Below, in pieces: positions 27,906 to 37,162 of a stretch of 37,162 nucleotides of DNA; the first letter of the stretch is position 1; each line of letters begins with the position of its first letter. The position numbers were made by a program, and so were the translations under genes. Under the pieces are notes generated by a model that saw only the letters and a list, made by a program, of their open reading frames with translations, searched no databases and was not told the origin of the DNA. The stretch spans positions 1-37,162 of the forward strand of contig JAKADT010000006.1 of the NCBI GenBank assembly GCA_021820245.1. Reading direction: 5' to 3'. Origin of the DNA: Thermoplasmata archaeon (GTDB lineage: Archaea > Thermoplasmatota > Thermoplasmata > Thermoplasmatales > Thermoplasmataceae).

Positions 27906-28649
27906 ATGTATTTCCTCTACTTAGATGAATCTGGAGATTGTCATTCATGGTCTCAGAATAATAATTTCGTAATTGGTGGTGTAGCAATTCACGAAGGACA
28001 AGTTACAAGTTTAACAAATCAAATGAATGCCATACAACAAACTTATTTCCCAGGAATTCAAGTTCAAATACCATTCCATTCGAATGAGATTAGATCAGGG
28101 CGAGGCAGATTTGGAAAACTGGATCGGGAAACCCGAAATAACCTGTTTAGTGATCTCTTTAATGTACTTAAGAACACGGTTTTTCCAAAGGCAATTTTGT
28201 TTTCGTCCGTGATGGATATTTCAAAAGCGACTATACCTACCCAAGATCTATACACAGTATTCTCAGATATTGCTTCAAGATTTAATCTATTCCTAACGCG
28301 TGGGTATTCAAGGGGTCCAAAAAACAAAGGCATGATTATTATAGATCACGCCAATGAAGACAAATACATGGAATTCTTTCAAGGATACAGAAACAACGGG
28401 ACTCCATATGGTAATATACGTAACATAGTCGATATCCCATATTTTGCAAGCGGGAAGGATACAAGAATGATTCAACTTGCTGACCTATGTGCTTATGCCG
28501 TTTTCAGGAGATACGAACATAACGACCTCACTTATTTTGATTACATTAAAACTAAATTTGACAGAAGGCATCAGATAGGGCCTGTTGACGGTCTCAAACA
28601 TATGACGGAAAGCAACTGCGAATGCATTGCATGTAGTTCTAGAACCTAA
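27906..28649 (+). CDS. DUF3800-like protein
   Basis: MYFLYLDESGDCHSW...FVIGGVAI N-terminus, IIDHANEDKY, DTRMIQLADLCAYAVFRRYE C-terminal motif. Confidence 0.8.
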   Translation: MYFLYLDESGDCHSWSQNNNFVIGGVAIHEGQVTSLTNQMNAIQQTYFPGIQVQIPFHSNEIRSGRGRFGKLDRETRNNLFSDLFNVLKNTVFPKAILFSSVMDISKATIPTQDLYTVFSDIASRFNLFLTRGYSRGPKNKGMIIIDHANEDKYMEFFQGYRNNGTPYGNIRNIVDIPYFASGKDTRMIQLADLCAYAVFRRYEHNDLTYFDYIKTKFDRRHQIGPVDGLKHMTESNCECIACSSRT

Positions 28650-28840
28650 CAATCTACTTTGCAGGTGAGAAACATTCCACCTACAATGCCACAGGATTAA
28701 GCAGATTATAACTCAACAAAGCATAGAATCGCCCATTATAAACTCATAAAGGCTTAATGTGCATAGGTTTGAACCCATATCTTGGGAACTGACAAACTTG
28801 CAATCGTACAGGCTTGCTACTGTATATATTGTAATAAGTA

Positions 28841-29176
28841 TTGCCGTATAGTTTTAATTTTCTTAGACATTATTTAGCTACGCAAAAGCTCGAAATCAAC
28901 AACGCAAAGGAACAGTCTGTGGCAATACGGAATGAGATACCTCGTTCAGAGGAATCGAGGTACGATCACCGGTTGCATGGAGTCTTCCTTGTAAGTGAAG
29001 GTATGAGTTGCTATGAAGCAGGAAGAATCCTTTGTGAAGATTCCAGAACCATGGAGAGATGGGTAATGAGATTCAATGAGAAAGGTTTCAATGATCTCAG
29101 GGAAGGAAAGAGATCCGGAAGGCCATCGGAACTCACTCCTCAACAGATTGATACGATAAGCGCTGATCTGAAAGCC
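28841..29176 (+). pseudogene. IS630-like transposase N-terminal HTH fragment
   Basis: VFLVSEGMSCYEAGRILCEDSRTMERWVMRFNEKGFNDLREGKRSGRPSELTPQQIDTI; ORF loses similarity at ~29175. Confidence 0.7.
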
Positions 29177-29304
29177 CACAGCCAGTATTTCTTTCCATTC
29201 ACATGAAAACATGTCTCGTCTAGGTTAACCGCTTCAGATCTCCCATAGCAAATATGAGGATACGCCATCAGTATGAAATTGGATGTTTCCTGTAGCATGA
29301 GATA
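29177..29304 (-). pseudogene. IS66-like/DDE transposase internal fragment
   Basis: Minus frame reads ...YGRSEAVNLDETCFHVNGKKYWLW, matching the DET-x(4)-NGKKYWLW catalytic-region pattern; no start or remainder. Confidence 0.5.
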
Positions 29305-29354
29305 CTACAGAACATGATGTTCTTACATGGTGGTGTACCAAAATGTGAAAGAAA

Positions 29355-29456
29355 ATGAGTGAAGTGGAAAATCAAGCGTCAGATCTCAACACAAACAGAG
29401 GTACTGGTTTTATAGAAAACATTATCAAAGGAGGATCAAGTCTCAACCAGAGGTAA
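29355..29456 (+). CDS. Putative 33-aa small ORF
   Basis: MSEVENQASDLNTNRGTGFIENIIKGGSSLNQR*; immediately upstream of a small membrane protein ORF. Confidence 0.25.
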   Translation: MSEVENQASDLNTNRGTGFIENIIKGGSSLNQR

Positions 29457-29461
29457 CAAAT

Positions 29462-29680
29462 TTGATAAAGAAAGACCAGGTTTTGCCAGAGTGGAGAAGG
29501 AACATTCTAGAGAAACATCTTCTTACTTCTCTCATAGCACTTGAACTGGTATTGAGCGTGATTTTTTTTACAATTTCATATGTTAACGGGAACATATACT
29601 TCAAAGGAGTAGGAGTTGGGTTATTAATTGCATGGGTAACAGGATTGATAGCCCATATAATTAAGGTTAAGCTAATCTAA
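29462..29680 (+). CDS. Small two-TM membrane protein
   Basis: 72 aa with two hydrophobic segments; TTG start preceded by AGAGGT. Confidence 0.5.
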   Translation: MIKKDQVLPEWRRNILEKHLLTSLIALELVLSVIFFTISYVNGNIYFKGVGVGLLIAWVTGLIAHIIKVKLI

Positions 29681-29976
29681 ATCTGCACAGTTTGATGTAG
29701 CGTATCTTGATTCAGTCAGAAGGATAGGAAACAACTGTTCGTTTGCCATTCTAAAACTTTCAAGTTCCCCCATGAACAGGCATTGTCCCTCCTCATGTGG
29801 TCGAATTGCTTTATCAGAGTTTTACATCACCATAACATCTTGACCAGTTTCCATTTTTATAATGCTAAAGGGGATTTTCACATAGCAAATGTTAGAAACA
29901 GGTGGAAACGTAGTACTTAACCAATTAATGCAGGTGACAAAAGAAATCCTTATGGTAAATTATCATTTCAGGATAT

Positions 29977-31986
29977 ATGAGCACTGGCACTTTTAAAGAT
30001 AAGTTCCCACTAATTGGAGACGATGAAAAACCAGAAGATCCTAGATTTTCTGTCGAATATATTGATCATGGCATTGATCTAGCCGAAAATTTTTACGATT
30101 ATGCCAATGGAAATTGGTTGAAAACACATCCTATCCCGTCAGATCGTTCATACTGGGGGGCCTCTTCTGAACTTTATGAAAAAAACCGATATATTCTTGG
30201 AAAAATACTTGAAAAATGTGCCGAAGAGGTTGAAGGGGGATCTGACAATGTACGGAAAATGATCGGAAACTTCTATATATCATCCATGGACAGGGGACTC
30301 ATTGATGAATTAAAATTTAAGCCTATAGAGAAAATATTACAAATGGTTGAAAATATAAAATCCATAGCTGATCTGGTTTCATCCCTTTCAACATTGCATT
30401 CATCGGGTATTCCAGTACTTTTCTCTGCAGATTCTGACATAGACGAGAAAAATAGCTCAGTTTACTCCTTCTATATTGCACAGGGTGGATTGACTCTACC
30501 AAATAAGGAATATTATATTCTGGACTCTTTCAAGGAAATAAGGGAACAGTATAAACAGCATATTGAGAACATGTTCATCCTGTATGGTTATGATGAGATC
30601 AGTTCGAAGGACTTCTCCAGTAAAATAATGGACATTGAAACAAAACTGGCAAAGTCAAGTCGGAGTCCTGTTGAGCTAAGGGATCCGGAGAAGAATTACA
30701 ACAGGGTCCAGTTCACTGAAATAGATGATCAATTTCCGGAAATGAGGCTTAAAAGTTATTTTACCGGAATAAATCTCGGTGAAGTTAATTATGTAATCGC
30801 TGGTCAACCGGAATTTTTCCATGAACTTTGTAAAATGTTGGAGGAAATACCACTTGAGGACTGGAAAATATACATCAAGTGGAAAGTGATCAATGGAACT
30901 GCGCCATACCTGCACTCTGAGGTGGAGAGCGAGAATTTCGATTTCTTTCACAGAAAACTGTTTGGCCAGAAGGATCCAGAAAAAAGATGGAAAACTGCAG
31001 TATCCGTAATTGATTCACACATGGGTGAGGCTCTTGGAAAAATATACGTCGAGGAAGAATTCGGTGAAGAATCAAGGGAAAAAATGAACGAAATGATCGA
31101 AGACATAAAGGAGGTCTTCATGGATCGGTTAAGTCACATAGACTGGATGAGCGAAGCAACAAAGGAAAAGGCCATCGAAAAATTCAAGAAGTTCAGGGCA
31201 AAGATTGGTTATCCAAAGAAGTTTATAGACTATTCACCCGTGAGAATAGAAGCACGCGACTACCTGGGAAATATACTAAGATGCAATGAATTTGAATTTA
31301 AAAGACATATTGAAAGGGTCAATAAACCCGTGGACAGGGACCTCTGGGAAATGACTCCTCCCACTGTGAATGCTTATTTTTCGCCAACTGAAAATGAGAT
31401 AGTGTTCCCTGCAGGCATATTACAACCGCCTTTCTTCGACAGTGAAATGGATGACGCTGTAAACTATGGGGCAACAGGTGGGACAATAGCTCATGAGATC
31501 ACGCATGGCTTCGATGACGAGGGAAGGAAGTTTGATGCGGACGGGAACATAAAAGAATGGTGGACAGAGGAAGATGAAAAGGCGTTCATGGAAAGGGCAA
31601 AGCAGGTGGTTGATCTTTACGGTTCACAGGAAGCTCTTCCTGGCCTCCATGTTAATGGGGAACTGACACTTGGAGAAAACATTGCGGATCTGGGTGGCGT
31701 AAGTATAGCATACGAGGCTCTTCAGAGAAAGTTAAAAAAGCACCCGGAAAAGAGGGTTATGGTTGACAATCTCACACCAGAACAGAGATTCTTCCTGGGT
31801 TGGGCACAAGGCTGGAGAATGAATATAAAAGACCAGACACTGAGATGGCAGGTCTCAAACGATCCACATTCTCCTGATAAATACAGGGCCGAGCTTCCTG
31901 TTTACGCTCATGAGGATTTCGAAAAGGTATTTGGAGGGCTATTCAGGAAAGACGATCCGGTCTTCAAAAAAATAAAGATATGGTAA
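29977..31986 (+). CDS. M13-family zinc metallopeptidase (neprilysin/PepO-like)
   Basis: GGTIAHEITHGFDDEGRKFDADG (HExxH), GENIADLGGVSIAYEAL, N-terminal DHGIDLAENFYDYANGNWLKTHPIPSD; no obvious signal peptide. Confidence 0.95.
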   Translation: MSTGTFKDKFPLIGDDEKPEDPRFSVEYIDHGIDLAENFYDYANGNWLKTHPIPSDRSYWGASSELYEKNRYILGKILEKCAEEVEGGSDNVRKMIGNFYISSMDRGLIDELKFKPIEKILQMVENIKSIADLVSSLSTLHSSGIPVLFSADSDIDEKNSSVYSFYIAQGGLTLPNKEYYILDSFKEIREQYKQHIENMFILYGYDEISSKDFSSKIMDIETKLAKSSRSPVELRDPEKNYNRVQFTEIDDQFPEMRLKSYFTGINLGEVNYVIAGQPEFFHELCKMLEEIPLEDWKIYIKWKVINGTAPYLHSEVESENFDFFHRKLFGQKDPEKRWKTAVSVIDSHMGEALGKIYVEEEFGEESREKMNEMIEDIKEVFMDRLSHIDWMSEATKEKAIEKFKKFRAKIGYPKKFIDYSPVRIEARDYLGNILRCNEFEFKRHIERVNKPVDRDLWEMTPPTVNAYFSPTENEIVFPAGILQPPFFDSEMDDAVNYGATGGTIAHEITHGFDDEGRKFDADGNIKEWWTEEDEKAFMERAKQVVDLYGSQEALPGLHVNGELTLGENIADLGGVSIAYEALQRKLKKHPEKRVMVDNLTPEQRFFLGWAQGWRMNIKDQTLRWQVSNDPHSPDKYRAELPVYAHEDFEKVFGGLFRKDDPVFKKIKIW

Positions 31987-32047
31987 AAATCATCATCTGG
32001 CTTTAAATCGCAATAAAATATATTGTTGTTGTTTTAGAATCTCTTGA

Positions 32048-32263
32048 TCACTTGGCAACGATCCTGACAACGTTGCTGCCTCTGATCACGACGGTTCCAA
32101 GTTTTCGCGTGAGGCTTTCAGCATTTTCCTGAACCTCATCCAGCACCATATTCATGTATTCATCGTATCCTGTAAGTCTCCCTTCCAGGACTCGGTTATC
32201 CTTCAAGAGCAAAGCTACCTGCTTGTTCAAATTTTCTTCCAGCATTTTCATTGGCATTATCAT
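32048..32263 (-). CDS. Sm-like archaeal protein (LSm)
   Basis: 71 aa; LLKDNRVLEGRLTGYDEYMNMVLDEVQE...LGTVVIRGSNVVRI Sm1/Sm2. Confidence 0.92.
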   Translation of the reverse strand: MIMPMKMLEENLNKQVALLLKDNRVLEGRLTGYDEYMNMVLDEVQENAESLTRKLGTVVIRGSNVVRIVAK

Positions 32264-32272
32264 TTCTTTACC

Positions 32273-32440
32273 TCAGTTATATTCGTCTTCGTCGAGATTA
32301 TCCTCTCTTCCCATAACAACCTGTATAAGTCCCTTGAGAACCTCTTTGACATCCTCAAGTTCTTTGCGCATAGTTACTACTTCTCTGGAAAGCTGTTCCA
32401 CATTTTTAACCTTATCTGCATCAGTTCCTTTCATATCCAT
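32273..32440 (-). CDS. Small 55-aa coiled-coil protein
   Basis: MDMKGTDADKVKNVEQLSREVVTMRKELEDVKEVLKGLIQVVMGREDNLDEDEYN*; between lsm and csl4, overlapping the end of csl4; below the ORF-track size cutoff. Confidence 0.6.
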   Translation of the reverse strand: MDMKGTDADKVKNVEQLSREVVTMRKELEDVKEVLKGLIQVVMGREDNLDEDEYN

Positions 32441-33038
32441 CACCAAACGTTAAAACTTCTCCATAATCATCAGTAATCTTCCTTAAATCAGTTTTCTCAC
32501 AGTTATCGCAGTAAAGGGACCCGTTTTTTAATTCCATTGGATTCCTGCATCTGTCACACAGAGTCTTCAATACGCCATAATGTTTTCCGTTTATTGAAAT
32601 ATCCGGTGTTCCCCTAAATATTTTGATTACTCTGGCCCTTACCAGATCTCCAATCCTAAGAAGGTTTCTTCCAACATCTCTTCTGTTGCCACCCTCCCCG
32701 AGCCTCAGGTTCGAATCACCGTGATAATATATAAGTTCATCATCAGAACGGCATATTGCTGCAATGCTGACAATTGCAAAACGCTGATCCAGTTTTACTA
32801 TCTGTCCGTAAACAACATCACCCGGCTGAGGGAAAACCTTGGATTTCATTTTCCTTACCGAAAGGATAAGGTTTTTATCATCTCTCTGCACAAGGCCGTT
32901 TATTGTGGAGACAATCTTCCCCTCATCTTCCATGGTGTTTTTTCCAGGGACATATTCCTCGGTGGTGGATAATTCCATTCCGGGAGTTGTTATCTCAATT
33001 TTCTCGGCGTTTGATTCCATTAATATTACTAATCCCAT
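32421..33038 (-). CDS. Exosome subunit Csl4 (S1 domain plus Zn ribbon)
   Basis: PGDVVYGQIVKLDQRFAIVSIAAI...GDLVRARVIKIFRGTPDISI; CDRCRNPMELKNGSLYCDNCEKTDLRKITDDYG. Confidence 0.92.
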   Translation of the reverse strand: MGLVILMESNAEKIEITTPGMELSTTEEYVPGKNTMEDEGKIVSTINGLVQRDDKNLILSVRKMKSKVFPQPGDVVYGQIVKLDQRFAIVSIAAICRSDDELIYYHGDSNLRLGEGGNRRDVGRNLLRIGDLVRARVIKIFRGTPDISINGKHYGVLKTLCDRCRNPMELKNGSLYCDNCEKTDLRKITDDYGEVLTFGDGYERN

Positions 33039-33069
33039 TCCAGTTAATTTATCGTCATATTAAATCTTT

Positions 33070-33325
33070 GACATCCATCCTCCCAACAGATGGATTCGGA
33101 ATTTTGCATGACTTTCTAATCCGGATCTCGCAAGGACCCACCAGTTTTAAAGGTTGCCGGGGATTCTCCATAGGATTGCGTTCCCTCGGCCTGAAGGGTC
33201 CCTTCCTCACTTCCAAGCCATCCACTTTGCGCACACAGGCACGCACGAAGCAATATGCTATCCGACCTCTTTCACATCTGTCATCCAAAGAAACGAACAT
33301 TAATCCGGCAAATCTATTTTGTTTT
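33070..33325 (-). ncRNA. Candidate structured ncRNA of unassigned class
   Basis: GC-enriched intergenic segment; nested complementarities GGACCC/GGGTCC (33134-33139 with 33196-33201), GCCG+GGGA/TCCC+CGGC (33156-33163 with 33182-33190), ATCCATC/GATGGAT (33073-33079 with 33089-33095), CCGGAT/ATCCGG (33121-33126 with 33303-33308); TATA-like TTTATATGG upstream on minus strand. Confidence 0.4.
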
Positions 33326-33408
33326 GGGTCATTCTCATCTTCTACCATATAAAAGGGAATTTTCCATTCGAAATGTTAAATTTAAGAGGTCAGATATGAT
33401 GCCCGGAA

Positions 33409-34977
33409 GTGATTAAAGACGATAATTTTTTCGCCCTCGCAAGATCTGGAACACTGGACGAAAGGTGGGAATATCCAATTATTGTGAATACGCAGAATCC
33501 AGATCAGTTCATTAACTCTGGCGAAGAATTGATGATCCTGGGAAATAGTTTTAAGAAAACTTTAACCTACCCGGAATTAATCAGAAACCAGGACAGCAAG
33601 GATATCATTGAATCTGAGGACATTGTAATGGTACTCAACACCCTGGAACTCATAGAACGACCAAAAAACCTTGTCGACAGAATTCTATCCATCAGGAAAA
33701 GTATTGGCTGGAAAAAGCTGATTTACGCCCCTGGAATTGGCGATCCATTCCTGATTCCAGTATTGGTTTATTTGGGAATATCAGTTTTTGATGATATTTT
33801 CATAAGGAAACAGAGCTACAGGGGCATTAAGTACACTTCACTGGGAGCAACCAGGGCTGAATCATCATTAAGCCATAATATGGATTTCGCAACGTACCAG
33901 ATGGAGGTGCTGAGAGAGAGCATTAAAAACCGGACTCTCAGGGAAATAGTGGAGAAGTTCCAGTTCTCCTCGAAAGCTCTTGAGATTCTGAGAATTCTTG
34001 ATTTTTCACACTATAGCTCGGTAGAAGAGATATTTCCGTCAAGGACACCTTACATCATGGCGAACAGTATTGAATCACTGCAGAGGCCCGATCTTGAGCG
34101 CTACAGACGGAAAATAATGAACGAATATGAAAAGCCAGTGAACAGAGAAGTTGCCCTGATTTTACCATGTTCCGCAAGAAAACCGTATTCAACCTCAAAA
34201 ACACACACTGCAATCCTGTCACATATTGGAGAATTCAGGAAATATATCCATGAACTCATAGTAACATCTCCGGTTGCACTTGTCCCAAGGGATCTTGAGA
34301 ACATCTATCCCGCAATGTTTTATAATATCCCTGTTGTGGGCCACTGGTATGATGACGAGAAAATAATGATGAAAGAGACACTCTCATCCTATCTAATAAA
34401 GAACAGTTACAGAAAAATCATAGCTTACATAACGGAAGATCTGGGGTTTGTCCGGGATGTACTTCCCCAAGATTCGATTATAATCGAGGGTAATATAAAA
34501 TCTGATGCAAATCTCAGGGCACTATACTCTGCAATAGATGAGGTTATCAAGGGCATAGATCCAAAAAAGGGGAACAGGATTGATCACCATGTATCAAGGG
34601 CAAAGTTCCAATTCGGAAGCTGGATCGGAAAATATATTGAAAAAGCCAGGGTAATAAATAATTACAACCAGGAGATGCTGGTTGTTGAAGGAAAACCAGC
34701 AATAGTTTTTAACGATAGGCTTGGTAAATACACAATCAATAAATCTTCAGCGAACTGGTTCATGGAAAATGGAAAGTTTTTAGTTGAAATAGACAATTTT
34801 AAACCGACTTCAAATGTTTACTCAGTGGGTGTGCTGGATGCCACATCAGATATAAGGCCTGAGGATGAGGTTGTTCTCCATCATAAGGGTGAGATAAAGG
34901 GTGTTGGCATTGCAAAAATGCCCTATGATGCCATGAAACAGCTGAAAAAGGGCGTGGCTGTAAAGGTAAGAAATTAA
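33409..34977 (+). CDS. Archaeosine synthase ArcS-like (TGT-related with PUA domain)
   Basis: LILPCSARKPYSTSKTH motif; C-terminal PUA (PEDEVVLHHKGEIKGVGIAKMPYDAMKQLKKGVAVKVR); GTG start. Confidence 0.88.
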   Translation: MIKDDNFFALARSGTLDERWEYPIIVNTQNPDQFINSGEELMILGNSFKKTLTYPELIRNQDSKDIIESEDIVMVLNTLELIERPKNLVDRILSIRKSIGWKKLIYAPGIGDPFLIPVLVYLGISVFDDIFIRKQSYRGIKYTSLGATRAESSLSHNMDFATYQMEVLRESIKNRTLREIVEKFQFSSKALEILRILDFSHYSSVEEIFPSRTPYIMANSIESLQRPDLERYRRKIMNEYEKPVNREVALILPCSARKPYSTSKTHTAILSHIGEFRKYIHELIVTSPVALVPRDLENIYPAMFYNIPVVGHWYDDEKIMMKETLSSYLIKNSYRKIIAYITEDLGFVRDVLPQDSIIIEGNIKSDANLRALYSAIDEVIKGIDPKKGNRIDHHVSRAKFQFGSWIGKYIEKARVINNYNQEMLVVEGKPAIVFNDRLGKYTINKSSANWFMENGKFLVEIDNFKPTSNVYSVGVLDATSDIRPEDEVVLHHKGEIKGVGIAKMPYDAMKQLKKGVAVKVRN

Positions 34978-35028
34978 TCATATGAACATAGAAAATGTAT
35001 TTATAGTTCTGGAGACTAGAACATAATA

Positions 35029-37162
35029 TTGTCACCAAAATCTTTGGCTCTATTGGTTGTAGGAGCATTAATTATTCCTACTGTTTTTGCTACTTTACCA
35101 ATGACCTATCCGAGCACAAATCCAGTTCCAGTGGATCATGTATTCCAGAATCAGAGAGTATCATCTGGATTGTCACAACTGGAGGGTGTGGCCGGTTCTA
35201 CAGGTTTCAACAATTCAGGTCTGAACATGTCAAGCCTTTCAAGTCTCTTAGGTTCCCTTCCAGGGTTTCTTCTGCACCTCCTGATGAGTTTATGGGATGA
35301 CATAAGAGGGCTAACCAGTGGGTTGCAGTCAACAGGGTTTTCATCAACAAGTGGGTCATCAGTGACCATAAAGGGGTATGTAACGAACGCATCCAGCACT
35401 AATTCTCCCATACCCAGCTCAATGTTGACTGTATCAGAAACAGAGTATTACACTCAGGTGCAGACAGGATCAAATGGATACTATTCTTATGTGATGGTCC
35501 ATCAGGGAAAAGGGTCTCTTTCATATTTCATACAGGGTTTCAATCCAAAAATTGTAAGTATAGACACCATAGGTCTTTCAAACGCATGGGTGAATGTCAC
35601 ACTCACACCAGCTGAGAGGTACAATATCAGCGGTCTGACAGAATTCAGGAACAATACGCTGGTTCCAGGTGTTTCAGTGGACTTCTCAAGTAAGTTTGGA
35701 AGCTACACCACCCAGTCTTCATCATCTGCCAGATATTCACTGGACATACCCAACGGAACTTATGGTATAACTATAAGCAAAAGGGGCATGAATCCCATAC
35801 CGGATCCGTATTACATCATTGTGTCCGGGAGGTCAATGACAAACTTCAATCTAATAATAAATGTGTCCGGTAAGGACCAGTTCAACGTTTCAGGATTTAT
35901 ACTCAACAGGGAAAACAGGACAATATCCGGCGCAACTGTCGGTCTGTACGGAAGGTCTTCCGGCAATGCAACAACAAACAGCACCGGGTTTTACAGGATC
36001 AAGGTTCCATATGGAATTGATATCATCACCGCTGTGGATCCTGCCTACGGTTATAATTACACAGAACGGAATGTTATAACGAACCTCACAGATGTTAATA
36101 TTACGCTCACAAACAAGGATCCAATGCCTTCAGGGTCCACAATAGGTCAGCAGAACAGCACAAATGTATCTAAAAATATCTCTGGAAATATAACACATTA
36201 CCTCCAGGGAAACAATTCGCGGATCAACTATTCCAACAGCACCATGAATCTTACACTGCAGGGTAACATAACGAACTCCCTGGATGGCAATCCGGTGGCT
36301 GATACGTCTGTCATTTTCTATACGGACATCAACGGTACAATATTCGCTGATAATATTACAACCAATTCAACTGGGCATTACCTTATACGTCTATCTTACA
36401 CAGGAAATTATTCCTTCGCTGTTAATTCGACTTTCTATAATCCTAAATTCTTCAATTTGAATATAACAGGAAATACGACATACAATTTCACACTGGTTCC
36501 ATTGCAGAGTCACATATTCTATGTCAGTGGTTATGTTAAGATACATGGTCCTGAAACAGGACTTAAGGGAGCTTATGTTTACCTTCTCTCGTCGTCAGCG
36601 AAACTGGTAAAATATAATGTAACTGACTCTACAGGTCATTATATTATTACTGCAATAAATGGAAACTACCTGATTAAGGCTGAAGCGGTAGGTTTCAATA
36701 AGTCCAAAACTCTCAAACTTACTCTGGATAGCAACATTACAGATCGCAATTTCTCTCTTTATATATCCATTAAAATAGGAAGTGGAATTACACAGTTTCC
36801 TCCAGGTTCAACCAGTGGAATTCCAGGAGTTAGCGGGTCATCCATATCCAGTCAGTTGAACGCGTCATCGGGTTCATCAAACGCAACCGGATCCGGCCCA
36901 GTCACGTTGACAATTCATCTGGTGAATTCCACATCAGCTCTTTCCAACACGAAATTCATTGCGTATATAGAGATAGATAGTATTCAGTTCAGATCCGTTG
37001 GTAAGACAAATTCCACCGGGAATTTCACCTATGACATGAACATAACAGGAAGATTCACAATCCTTGCTGATACTCTTTATAACCGTGGGAATACAACGGT
37101 GGTTAACGTGGAGAATAACACATCTGTAACGCTCACTCTTACTCCAGTTCCGGTATATACCG
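35029..37162 (+). CDS. Large secreted/surface protein with carboxypeptidase-regulatory-like repeats, truncated by the window edge
   Basis: Open frame from TTG 35029 (MSPKSLALLVVGALIIPTVFATLPMTYPS signal-like) to end of window; repeated (V/I)SG...V.....T.STG.Y.I..P.G.Y modules; many N-x-S/T sequons; TATA-like box ~30 nt upstream. Confidence 0.8.
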   Translation, partial: MSPKSLALLVVGALIIPTVFATLPMTYPSTNPVPVDHVFQNQRVSSGLSQLEGVAGSTGFNNSGLNMSSLSSLLGSLPGFLLHLLMSLWDDIRGLTSGLQSTGFSSTSGSSVTIKGYVTNASSTNSPIPSSMLTVSETEYYTQVQTGSNGYYSYVMVHQGKGSLSYFIQGFNPKIVSIDTIGLSNAWVNVTLTPAERYNISGLTEFRNNTLVPGVSVDFSSKFGSYTTQSSSSARYSLDIPNGTYGITISKRGMNPIPDPYYIIVSGRSMTNFNLIINVSGKDQFNVSGFILNRENRTISGATVGLYGRSSGNATTNSTGFYRIKVPYGIDIITAVDPAYGYNYTERNVITNLTDVNITLTNKDPMPSGSTIGQQNSTNVSKNISGNITHYLQGNNSRINYSNSTMNLTLQGNITNSLDGNPVADTSVIFYTDINGTIFADNITTNSTGHYLIRLSYTGNYSFAVNSTFYNPKFFNLNITGNTTYNFTLVPLQSHIFYVSGYVKIHGPETGLKGAYVYLLSSSAKLVKYNVTDSTGHYIITAINGNYLIKAEAVGFNKSKTLKLTLDSNITDRNFSLYISIKIGSGITQFPPGSTSGIPGVSGSSISSQLNASSGSSNATGSGPVTLTIHLVNSTSALSNTKFIAYIEIDSIQFRSVGKTNSTGNFTYDMNITGRFTILADTLYNRGNTTVVNVENNTSVTLTLTPVPVYT

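Noticed and set aside
29110-29125. ATCCGGAAG match to tRNA-Tyr 3' end as possible att duplicate
   Set aside because: Only about 9 nt identical and it lies inside the IS630-like coding fragment; too short to call an attachment site
1-37162. CRISPR arrays, cas genes or rRNA operons
   Set aside because: No regularly spaced repeats, Cas motifs or full rRNA sequences seen when reading both strands

Overview
This 37.2-kb window is archaeal. Gene content (CTP-dependent riboflavin kinase, GGGP/DGGGP synthases, aIF2-beta, Csl4, ArcS, PurS/PurL, MptD, intron-bearing tRNA-Tyr) and the moderate-GC leaderless style point to a Thermoplasmatales-like euryarchaeon. Most of it is ordinary housekeeping chromosome: purine and pyrimidine synthesis, isoprenoid lipids, translation, RNA processing and tRNA modification. 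The most interesting non-housekeeping unit is a minus-strand four-gene cassette at 20196-23908. It encodes a small 2-TM pilin-like protein (VirB2/CedA1-like), a polytopic membrane protein (VirB6/CedA-like), a 2-TM protein with a soluble domain (VirB3 / VirB4-N-like) and a VirB4/CedB-type ATPase. No relaxase or coupling protein is visible, so it is a candidate Ced/Ted-like DNA-import or minimal T4SS machine. Other notable items: an RHH regulator next to a highly divergent FtsZ/tubulin-fold-like protein with palindromic operators upstream; a THEP1-family NTPase with a degenerate Walker A; an MNT gene with a truncated HEPN partner; a decayed AT-rich island downstream of tRNA-Tyr (DUF3800 gene, IS630-like and IS66-like relics, a frameshifted pseudogene); a candidate structured ncRNA upstream of csl4; and a >700-codon surface-protein ORF absent from the supplied ORF track. 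All family assignments come from reading motifs by eye; no database search was run.
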